Positions 26,101-38,100 of a DNA stretch of 64,000 bases are shown here, one piece after another (position 1 is the first letter of the stretch; the number at the start of each line of letters is the position of its first letter). The notes beneath the pieces were generated by a model. The model was not told the origin of the DNA. It did not search any database and worked only from the letters and a program-made list of their open reading frames with translations. Source of the DNA: Diploscapter coronatus (lineage: Eukaryota; Nematoda; Chromadorea; Rhabditida; Rhabditidae). The stretch is from NCBI GenBank assembly GCA_964036155.1, contig OZ038422.1, positions 80,437,201 through 80,501,200 of the forward strand, in the 5' to 3' direction. The translations under genes and the position numbers were made by a program.

Positions 26101-29100
26101 TTCTCACAAGCTTCATCGCTAATCTTGCTCAAATCCTTGTCCAAGGATGTTAGATCATCTTTGCTAGCCTTTATTGAAATCTGATCTTTGATAATTTCGC
26201 CTTGTCCGGCTTCAATAAACTGCACTGAAGAAGATTCACCTTCTGCCGTTTTCCAGAAGCCGTGAATATTTTCCTCAGAAGGCTGCTTTAATTTGGCGGA
26301 TAGCTTTTCTGTACTAGCACTTTTCCTGAGTGATTCTGCTTGCATATCACTTGGTTCGAAACTGACGAAGCCGACATCTGACTGCAACTCTCTTCGCTCT
26401 GAAGCTCTACCGGTTAATTCTGCGCATTGAATATCGCCAATTTTCTTTTCAATAACTGTACTGCTCATCTCATTCGGCATTGATTTATCGATAGAAATCT
26501 GTGAAATTTCTTCCTTGCTCGCTTGAATTGATGTGCTGCTTTGAAGCAATCGCTTATCATCGACAATTTTTGATGAAAATTCGGAACTTTGTCCCGGTGG
26601 AGTCAAGGTCGATACGACACCTTCAATATGCGCACTCGCATCGCCCTGTTCACGGAGCTTTTCGCTAATTGAAGAGTCTTTGATCGTATCTTTCAGACTT
26701 GTACTCGATTCAATTTGATCGACTCGAGCCTGCGAAATTTCAAATGAGCTGTCTGATTTCTCAATTGACAATGACTTTTGCCCCAATTCTCTCGACTTTT
26801 CAGGGATTTTCTTCTCGCAGATCTCGTCACTAATTTTGTCCATTGACTGTTCCAACGATGAAATATTTTCTTGGCTAGCGGCCAATGAAACCTGGTCTTT
26901 GATAGTCTCACTTGGCATTTGACCGTGAATTTGTGTGGACGCACTTTCGCCTTCAGAAGTCCTCCAGAACCCATGAGTATTTTCCTCTGAGGATTCTTTT
27001 AACTTTGCTGATAGCTTTTCTGAACTGGGACTTTTTTGGACTGTCTCTGTTTGTATATCACTTGATTCTGTGCTGACAAAGCCAACGTCCGCCTGGAGCT
27101 CTCGTTGTTCCGATGCTCTGCTCGATAGATCGGCACGCCGAATTTCTGTGATTCTTCCCTCGAATTCTGCACTTTTCAAGTCATCTGGCTTTGATCCATC
27201 CATCGATATTTGAGTGGTTTCTTCTTTGCTAGATTTAAATGAAGCGCTATCTTGGATCAGGCGTTTACCATCAAAAATCTTTGAGGATGATTCTTCACTT
27301 TTATTTGGTGGAACTAACGTTGATACGACTCCGCCAACTTGCGCCGTAGTATCACCCAACTCTTTTAAAGGCTCGCTTATAACTTGATCTCGGCTTGTAT
27401 CTGTCAAACTCGAGGAGATCCCAATTGATTCTTCACGCGATTGTCTGCCTTCATGCGTGCTGTCTGATCGCTCAATTGACAACGATTTTTGACTCAATTC
27501 TCTCGATTTTTCAGAAACTGACTTTTCGCATCTTTCATCACTCTTCTTGCTCAAGCTCTTATCCAATGAAGCTAGATCTTCTTGACTTGCTTTCAATGAC
27601 ATTTGGTCTTTGATTGTTTGGCTTGGTCCAGCTTCAATAAACTGCGCTGAAGAAGATTCACCTTCTGCCGTTCTCCAGAAGCCGTGAATATTTTCCTCAG
27701 AAGGCTGCTTTAATTTTGCGGATAGCTTTTCTGTACTAGCACTTTTCCTGAGTGATTCTGCTTGCATATCACTTGGTTCGAAACTGACGAAGCCGACATC
27801 TGACTGCAACTCTCTTTGCTCTGACGCTCTGCCAGACAGTTCTGCTCGTTGAAGTTGTGAAATCTGACTTTCATATGAAATGCTGCCACTGTCATCAGGT
27901 TTCATCTGGCTCATAGAGGCATCGATGCTCTCTTCTTTGATTGCTTTCAAAGAGACACTATCTTGAATTGACCGCTTATCACTGATAATTCTTGACGATT
28001 CTGCCTCGCTCGGTCCTGGAGGAGTCAGTGTCGAGAGAATGCCCTCAGTATGCGCACTTGCTTCTCCAAACTCTCGCAATGGCTGACTTGTACTCTGAGC
28101 GAAACTTGTATCTGTCATGATCGTAGAGACTTCACTCAATTCATCACAGGATTCCTTAATTGCGTAGGTGCTCTCGGACCTTTCAATTGACAACGACTTC
28201 TGCCTAGATTCTCTCGGACGGTCACTCATGGTCTTGTCGCAGATTTCATCATGCTTCACTTCCAATGACTTGTCTAAAGCAGTTAGGGTTTCTTGGCTAG
28301 CCTTCAATGAGAGTTGATCCCTCGTTGTTTCAGATGGACTTGCTCCAACCAATTGGGTTGAGGAGCTTTCACTCTCAGCTGTTCTCCAAAATCCATGCAT
28401 GTTTTCGTCGCCAGATTCCTTCAGCTTTGCCTCAGTTCGTTCTTTGCTTGAACTCCTCTGACAGGAATCTGCTCGCAAATCACGTTCTTCGTCATTGATG
28501 AAGCCGATATTTGACTGAATTTCTCGTTGTTCGGAGGCTTTTCCTGTCAGCTCGGCTCGTTGAATTTCAGACAATTGATTTTTATGAGAAACACTCATCG
28601 AATCATCTGGTTTGGCCTTGTCCATCGAAACTTGAGAAACTTCATCTGTGCCTGCTTTCAATGAAGTACTTTCTTGTATCAAACGTTTCTCACTGATAAC
28701 CTTAGATGATTCTTCTCGACTTTGACTTGGAGGAACCAGGGTTGATAAGACACTGCCAGTTTGCACGTTGACATCTCCATGTTCATGAAGCTGGCCACTT
28801 TGGACTGAATCTTTGACTTTATCTTTCAGGCTCAAGCCTATTTCTATCTGCTCTTCCTGGGGTGGTTTGATCTCGTGGGAACTGTCGACCTTTTCTATTG
28901 ACAGCGATTTTTGTCCTAATTCTCTTGACTTTTCAGAAACTATCTTCTCTTGCTTTTCATCGCTGAATTTGGCCATTGATTGGTCTAATGAAGCAAGATT
29001 TTCCTGACTAGCCTTCAATGAGAGTTGATCCTTCATTATTTCAGATGGACCTGTTCCAATTATTTGCGTAGAGGAGCTTTCACCTTCAGCTGTTCTCCAG

Positions 29101-32100
29101 AATCCATGAATATTTTCATCTCTCGATTCCTTCATCCTCGCCTCAACTCGTTCTTTGCTTGAACTCCTCTGTCGAGATTCTGTCTGCAGTTCACGTCCTG
29201 ATTCACTGATGAAACCAATGTTTGACTGAATCTCTTGTTGCTCAGACGCCCTGCTTGATAACTCTGCTCGTTGTAATTCAGAAATTTGGCCATCATGTGA
29301 CGTGCTGCCCAATTCTTCTGGCCTTATTTGATCAAAGAATGTTTCAGACCGTTCGTCCTGACTTGCCTTCAGGGAGGAACTTTCCCGGATGAGGCGTTTC
29401 TCATCGATGATTCTTGACGATGACTCATCAGCTTGTTTTGGAGGGGTCAATGTCGACAACACGCCTCCAGTTTGGGCACTAACTTCCCCAATTTGATGCA
29501 GGCGTTGACCAGTGACTTGGCCGTGAGGTGTTTCCATCAAACTGGAGCTTGTTCCTATTTGCTCTTCCTGAGATTTCGTCATTTCATGCACGCTGTCCGA
29601 TTCTTCAATTGACAGTGACTTCTGACTCGTTTCTTTTGACTTTTCAGAAATTGTCTTCTCATGCCCTTCATCCCTGACTCTTCTTAAATCCTGGTCCAGT
29701 GATGTGACGTCTTCGCGACTCGCTCGCAGTGATATTTGGTCTCGGACAGTTTCACCTTGATCTGATTTCAAAATTTCCGTAGATGTTCCCTCTGTTTCTG
29801 AGGTTCTCCAGAAACCATGGATATTTTCATCTCCTAACTCTTTCATTCTCGCTCCAATTTGATCTTTGCTTGAACTCCTCTGAAGGCTTTCTAATTCCAT
29901 TTCGTGCAAATTCTTGCCAGATAAGCCAATGCTAGAATCTATCTCCCTATATTCTGGTGCTCTGCCTTCCAAATCAGTTCTTTGGGATTCGAGAATGCTT
30001 CTGTCCTGAGATGTACTACTGGACTGATCATATAACTGCTGGCGCAAATTGAGATCTATGTTCTCTTCCTTGCTCTCAGGCATTGAAGCCCTGTCTTGCA
30101 ATAAACGCCTATCGTCGACGATTTTCGAAGAGCTCTCAGATCTCTGTGTCAGAGTTGACACGACTCCTTCCAGCTGGGCGCTCGTTTCACCGAGTTCTTG
30201 CAATGGTTGCTGACTAATCACTGATTCTCTGACACTACCCTTCAACTGCAGACTTGCATCAATTGCTTCATCTTGTGGTTGTCTGATATCCTGAGAAAGG
30301 TCTGCCTTTTCAATCGATAATGATCTCTGATCCGACTCTTTCTGGCTCTCACCAAATTCCCTCTCGCAGACTTCTTCGCTGATTTTATCGAATGAGCTCT
30401 CGACGACTGATGCCTGCTCTGGGATTGTCTTCAGGAAAATTTGATCTTTGACTGTTTCGCTAGGCTCTCGCTCAATGAATTGGGACGACTCGCTCGAGTC
30501 ATCGACTGATCGCCATAAGCTATGCAGACTCTCATAGCCCGATTCCTTCATTGTTGACGAAACTCTGTCGGAACTTTGGCTCTTGCGAATGATCTGTGCT
30601 TGCATCTCATTTTGGGTTGAGCTTGAAACTTTGGAAGTAACACTTGAATCGCGCTGCTCAGAGGCACGGCTTGTCAAATCCGACGTTTGTTTTTCCAAAA
30701 TTTTCCTTTCATGTGAAGTTTCACTTGATTCCTCTGGTTTCACTTTCTGGATATCAGTTTGGGATGTTAACTCTTTTGAAGCCTCAAGGGATGCGCTATC
30801 TCTTATCAACCGCTTGTCTTCCACGATTTTCGACGAACTTTCTGATTTTTGAACCAATGAAGTCAAAGTTGAGACGATTCCTTGTAATTGCGCACTTGTC
30901 TCCGAAATTTCCCTCAACGGCTGACTCGACACTGAATCGCGAACCAACTCCTTCAAGCCTGCTTTTACGCCGACTTCCTCTTCGTGGAGGTCCTTGATTT
31001 TGTGCGAGCTATCGACTCGTTCGATTGAAAACGACCGTTGGCTTGATAACTTTGAGCGTTCAGAAATCGTTTTCTTGCATTCTTCATCGTTAATTTTCGA
31101 TACTGACTTATCTACCTTTGCTAGATTCTCTTGACTTGCCTTCGTTGACATTTTGACTTGATTCGTTATACTTTCACCAATTTCGAACATCAGTGCAGAC
31201 GTGCTTTCTGCCCGGTGTGTCTTCCAGAATCCGTGGAAATTCACCTCCTGCGATTCCTTGAACCGAGCTGATAACTTATCTGTACTGGCGCACTTCCTAA
31301 GACCTTCAATTTTGAATTCTCTTGGAACTATATTTTCAAATCCCATCATTGCATTTAGCTCTCGCTGAATAGACGCTCTACTTCTAAATCCTGCCTTTTG
31401 AATTTGAGCGATTGTTCGCCTGAACGAGGCACTGCCTTCTTCATCTGGTCTGATCTTGCTCATGGACATGTGGGAAATCTCTTCTCGACTTGCACTCAGT
31501 GAGGCACTGCGTCTAATCAAGCGTCTCTCTTTGATGACCTTCATTGCCTCTTCGCGTTGCTGTTTTGGAGCTCTCAAGGTATCAACTACGCCTTGAAGAT
31601 GAACATCCTTTCGACCTTGTTCTCTCATCACTGCTCCAGCAGAGTCACTTCGCTTCAGGGTAATTGTATGCGACTTCGTTCGCAGGCTGTCACCACGAGA
31701 AAGACTGATTGACTTCTCTTCCTCATCCACTTCAAATGATCTTGTCGCGGAATCTGATCTGCTCAGCTTCATTGACGATTGAATTTGAGACTCAGAAATT
31801 GAACGCTTTAGGTTGGCTTCGACGTCAGTTACGAACTCTGACGACGCTTTAACACTTGCTTCGCCACCTCGCAGCGTAACTGATTCGGAAATCTCGTGAG
31901 TTGCATGTCCAGTTCTATCTGAGGTCTGCCAGAACCCCATAATCGACTCATCTCGCGGTTCACTCACTCGAGATGCAGCACCAACTTTCTCTTTAGATAC
32001 GACTTCACGGTCGGCAGAGTCCTGCTTTGGAACCATTGTCAGATGACTGCCTGAGTCGATGCTCGTCAACTTCACACCTTGCCCACTGAAAGAGATGTCA

Positions 32101-35100
32101 CTCTCGCTGATATCTCTGCGAACTTGAGCTGCTTCGTAATAGTCTTCAGGTCTGCTTTGATCAAATGACGTTTCTGATTCATGGAATTCCGATGCTCGCA
32201 TTCGCGACTGCCCTTCGAAACTTCTCTTCTGGCGGATTGTCGTTTCAAATTCGGCTGATTTCTCAATCGGAATTTGCACGATATTGCCAAGAGTTCCCAT
32301 CACGCTGACACTGGATCTGTATGTTTCACGAAGACCAGACGCTTCTTCACTCTCGAATTCGCTTGATGGCAAATTGACAACTTCTCCGAGTTGATCACAA
32401 ATCTTTTGCAATTGGTCTTCATGTTCTGCTCGCTCGATACTGAATTCTCTGCGTCCTGACTCTTGCGGTTTCAGTTTCATAGCACCCTCACAAATTTCCT
32501 CATCACTCTTCTCCAGAGATTGCTCCAAACTTGTTGAAGACTGGGTGCTCGCTTTCATTTGTGCGGTCTCAGTTATCGAAAGTTCGCCTGAGTTTATACC
32601 GTTGTCCAATAGGAAATGATGACACTGATCAGGGTTGTCACGAAGTCGAAGTTTAAAACGAAATTGCTGTCATTTTCCTATAAGCTTTCCCAATTCGTGA
32701 AAAGTAGTCGTTTCTGCATTACACTTTCTGGTATGATCATATTAATTGAATGTAAAATTTTGAATAAGAATATTGACATACTCAGATACGAAGTACCAAT
32801 AAAGAAAGAAGATTTGAAAACCAGCATTAATACGCTAAAATTTAAGGGAAAAGGTGAAAAGCTTCTGCCGTATATAATATGGAATGAACGAATGAAAATG
32901 GAGATTTTGTGATCCTTTCCAAAATTTGTGACTCTTTTTGATTATCATAACCTCGCTATCATAAATGGTTGATAAATTTAATTTTCTTATCAAAATTTGG
33001 TCCAAAATGAATAAGAAATGAACGTTTTTGACTGTGGAATCTTATTCTTAACAAAACAATACGAGGTTTTTTGTCGAATCATGCAGAGAATTTTTCTTTT
33101 AAATTATTATTTTTATGAAACTTTAATACTATCGTTAAAATGTACTTTTGATCTTGTTTTTGTAAAAATTATAATTTATAAATGCGAATTTTATAATATC
33201 GCGTCATATGATATCATATTCGCCTAGCAAATTCTACCCACCTAGTAACATGCTCTATTACTAAATTTTAGTGGATCTTTCTTTCTTCTACAATGATAAC
33301 TGAAGGAGAAAAGAAAAATGATTCATATTTAATAATATTGCATATTTCTAGGACACTAATATGCGTGTGGCGCATGCGATAACGAGATAATGAAGAAAAA
33401 CGACATTGATTGGCTTTAATGGAAATCAACTTCATATAAAACCCTGAACCTAATGTCAGAAATCATTTTTAAAAATAGGGTAAACCTCAGAATGTTCCAA
33501 CAAATTTTGATCGAATTGAGTAGAAACTTCGTGACAGCCCTGATTTTCATTTTATAATTAAAACCAAATGTATCACTGCTCTACAAGCTATTTTATCGCT
33601 GTTCAATAACTTAAAAGAAATCATAATCGTCTTAGCCTGCTCACCTCTACTAGGAACTATTCTCTCAGCAGCGCTTTCTTCATGTGAAGCCGTTCGGAAA
33701 AATCCATGCACATTGTCTTCTCGAGACTCTTGTAATTTGCGGGTTGTACGATCAATGTTTCGATCTTGCTTTGAAATATCAGTTTCACTGGAACCAATTG
33801 CGCTACTAACAAAACCAACGCTTGTATCGATTTGCCTTTCAGTTGAAGCTCTTCCGCTCAGACTACCTTGCTCTTGGACTTTCATTAATTGGCTGAACTC
33901 GGTTTGCCGCATATCGCTTCCTTTTTGCTGCTGAATTTCAGCGGAAATGGAGCTATCAACCGAGGCCTTCATTGTTGCACTGCCTTCAAGATTTCGACTG
34001 TCAGTAATAATCTTGCTCACTTCTTCTCGGCTTTCACTAGGGGTTCTAAGAATTCCTGAAACGCCCTTAGTCTGCACTTCTTCACTTGAAAATTCTCGTA
34101 ATTTGAATGACGCTTCATCTTTCTTTCTGTCATAAAGAGTTTGATCTTGACTTTCAAATTCGCTTGACTTGCCTAATGCAATATCACGATCGCTTCGCGA
34201 AATCTCAAGGTTCTTTGACGTTGAATCAGATCTCGGCAGGCCAATCTTATGCTCACTCGATTCACGAACATCTCTCCCGAGCTGTACGTCAATGGGTTGA
34301 ATGCTTGTCTCAATTGGGGCTTTCACGCTTGAAAATTCACGCTTTCTCTCTTGGTCAGGCAAGTTTGTTCCGACAATTTCTGATTCACTTTCTCCTGTTT
34401 TCCAGAAACCTTGAATTGACTCCTCCTGCGATTCATGCATTCTTTGACTTGTACTGTCCAAAGTTTTGGTCATTTGTGTTCGTTCTATATTTTCATATTC
34501 ACTTGAATCACCCACAAAGCCAATCATTGTTTCAATTGCTCTCTCAATTGAAGCTCTTCCGCTCAGGCTGCTTTGCTCCCGTATTTGAACGACTCTGCTA
34601 TATTCAGTTTGTTGCGAATCACTTTCTTTCTCTCGCAGCAGAACGTCAGCAGAAATTGAACTGTCTTGTGGAGCTTTCATTTGCGCACTATTTTCCAAAA
34701 GTCGACTGTCAGTGATAATTTTGCTCGCCTCCTCTCTCCCTTCACTCGGTGGTTTGAGAATGCTTGAGGTGCTTTGAAGCTGCACTGTTTCGCTTGAAAA
34801 TTCTCGCGCCTTTGCTGATGCATCACTACTTTGTTTATCGGCAAATGTTTGTTCTTTACGTTCACACATTTCAGATTTTTCAATTGTAATATTGTTCTCA
34901 CCTTGTTCAATTCCAAACTTTCGTTCGGTTGAATCTGATCTTGGTAAATTGATATGTTGCTGCGTGTCTTCACGAATATCTCTTCCAATTTGAACATCAA
35001 TTTTCTGTGAATGTGATTCAAGTGGAGCCCTAACTGTTGCACTTCCTAGCTGCGTTTCTTGCTGCTGTGGTAGATTTGCTCCAGTCATTTCAAATTCACT

Positions 35101-38100
35101 TCCAGCTGTTCTCCAGAAACCTTGCATAGAGGTTTCTTGCGATTGCTGCATATTCATGCCTATTGCACTGCGTTCATGGTCATCTAATTGCAGTCCAACT
35201 AATCGATCTCGTTCAGATTCAATATTGAGCTGCCTTTCAACGCTAATGCTTTCAAAACTTGAACTTGTACTTTGCATTGAGCTTTGTTGCTGTTCTGCGA
35301 CTGCTTGTCTAATTTCTGAGGTTGTCATAATTTGCGCTTCACTTCTTATGCCTGTTGATTGAGGCAGGAATTGCATTTCTAACGATTCTAATTGCTCGAC
35401 AATTCTGGTCTTTTTCCTAGAAATAGTCATTTCCTCTTCATGCCAGTCACAGTCAATGACGATAATTTCAATTTTCTCAAATGGATTGCACTGGAATTGT
35501 GCGTCGAGTGTGAATGATTCCTGAGAATAGGAAGATTCACTCATTCTACTAATTTCACCGTAATCAATGGTCTGCGAGGTTTCGAGACGACCTCTCGCTC
35601 TCGACGACGATGGAAGCGTCCTGGTAATAGCGTCGACTGAGTGAACCCTCTGGCTCTGTTCGACAGTTGCCCATGAAGCACCTTGTGAGACAAAACGACT
35701 ATCAAGGCTACTCGACGACAAATGCAGCGTTCGTGCAGCGGCGTCCGCGGAGCTGTCGCGTCGTTTCTGCTCGACGGCAGCCCACGAACCGCCCTGTGCG
35801 ACGAATCGACCTTCGAGGCGTGCTTCGGCGTGCATGTGCGCGAACGCAGCGCGTCCCTCCCGTTGCGTCTCCATGAGTTCTTCTTGTGATGCCATTTGAT
35901 ATTTATATTCTTTTGTGATGTGTTCATCATGTTGTAATTGTGATTCACTTTGTGATTTTGTGATAATTGCTGTGTCTCTTGACTTGACTTCATATGTCAC
36001 TTTTTGTCTTTCGATACTCACAGCTCTCATAACTGATTCACTTTCTCTCCGGTTACCTGGCAGGATGCCGACTTGTTGAGCGTCCTCCTGAGCGGTGGTC
36101 CAGAATCCAACTGCTGTCACCTCGCGGACTTCCTGCAGACGGCGATCGATCGACTCGCGTCGTGGCATTTGAAGTTGAATTTCGAGCTCTCTTCGTTGCT
36201 CGGATCTCATTTCTTTTGCTTCATGCGAAATTGATTCTTGACTGGTTGCACGAGTTCGGAGAGTTTGACTTTCACTTCGTTTCACGCGTTGCACTCGTTC
36301 AGCTCCATGACTTCTCTGTTGTACGCCAATGATTCCTTCGGAAATTGAAACATTTTCGGTAGAGAATGCCCGATACGAGGCTCCAGTTGCTGCCTTCATC
36401 GATTGTTTGATTGCAATTTCTCGGGCCTCGCTCTGCTCTCGCGGTGGCACCAATCGTCCTGTGGTGGCCAGAAGAGCAGTACCGCTCGCACCGATCTGCT
36501 TCGCACTTCCTTGGGCGACTGCCGAAGGAATATGCGATAAGGATATGCTTCGTTGGAAGGAGCCGGGCTCTTTGATGAGTTCGATTTGTCTTTCATGCTG
36601 CTCGCTTCTGAATTGCCCTCTTGCGGACTCCTTCAACGACGTCTTGCGAACCAATGAGCTTGATTGACTTCTATTGTAGTTGACGAAGCTTGACTGAAAT
36701 GAAATGTCAGCGTGCCCGTATGCTTGAAGACTTTTCGAGATCTCCGAGAAAGACTTGGATTTCGTGAGGAAGGTCTTCTGCGATTCTTCTTTAGTATCGT
36801 CGGTGTCCCAGAAACCAATTGCGGTTTCCTCCATGGGCTCGCAGAGTTGAGCTGTTGAGCCAACCCATTCGGCCGTTCGCTCAGCTCGGACAATGCCTTC
36901 CCGACTGTCGTGTCTTGCATGTTGCTGTTCGATCCTGATGTGCTCTTCGCGAGATCCCGTTGTGGCATACTGCATTCCCATTTGTTCTTGGTGAATTCGT
37001 TGCTCTTGGACGAGTCTTTGCTCTTCTTGGCGCTGCATTTCAAGGGCCCTCTCCCATTCAGCGCTGCTGCTAGCTTGCATTTCGGCAGCTGATTGGATGA
37101 GTTGCTTGGACCTGGATTCGATGTTGTGCTCGACTCGGTAGGTCTGATCGACCGGAGCCTGCAGCCGACCGAGACCGATCAGCGGCTCAACGGTCTGAAT
37201 GCCGATCACTTTGTGCTGATCGGCTTTCTTCTTGCGTTTCACATCCACATAAGCACTGCTACTGCTCTCTGCAATTGAGTGAGCATTCAGAAAACGAATT
37301 GGAAGATTTTCATCATTAATTTATTGGCTCAATCCGAAAATAAAAACTCATAATAATAAAGAGAGAGAGACAGCTAGGCTATCCGCACACGTCACGTCAT
37401 CAGAACCGTCCAAATATATAATGCGATAATGACAAAATATATAGTGTGGTGTTACGCAAGCCCAACTCACAACTACTACGGTAGAAATTCGACTACTTCG
37501 CTATAAGTGTAAGTGAAAAATAGCCATAGCCCATGACGCTCGCAACGAAATATGTGCAACTAGCGACTAAAGTAAGCGATAGGCTAGACAACACTATGTT
37601 TTCACAATCATATCAGACCAAATAATATTCGTAAAATAAGCGGGAAAATGATCATTCGAACTGAACTCCAAGTTTCAGAGTCTTAGAGTCGTTTCGCGAA
37701 AATAGGTGTAGAAGATTTTGTTTGAATCTCTAAGATTCTTGTCAAAATTTGATAGTCCAAAGATTAGATCAATGCAGATCTATAAACTGTCTATCAAATG
37801 AAATTTAGAGGTTGAAATTTCTCCTTCTGTGAATATAAAGAAAAGGAAATAAGATTTACAGGGTTGAAAAATGAATATTGAAGACAATAATGTTTTAAAG
37901 GTTTCTCTTGAAATTCACTAAAACCTTTTAATGATTATTATTTTAAAAATCCAAGTTAAATAAATCGTGGATGGATTTTTGTAGTAATTTGCTACGTGTG
38001 AACCAAACATTTTAATCTAAAAGATATTTAAAAGCCTAGTGATATCAAAATTCCGATGGTGAAAGTTGCACAAATCCCGAATTACTGTTTACTAGTTTTC

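Noticed and set aside
18850..31930. Regular ~710-bp periodicity considered as satellite DNA or a CRISPR-like array
   Set aside because: The period is coding and phase-keeping, units differ mainly at synonymous or variable sites, and the organism is a nematode; it is an intragenic protein repeat.
33547..33644. Apparent C-terminal tail of the exon-11 frame
   Set aside because: It follows a good gtgagc donor; joining to 32587 continues the repeat unit, so the tail is intron read-through.
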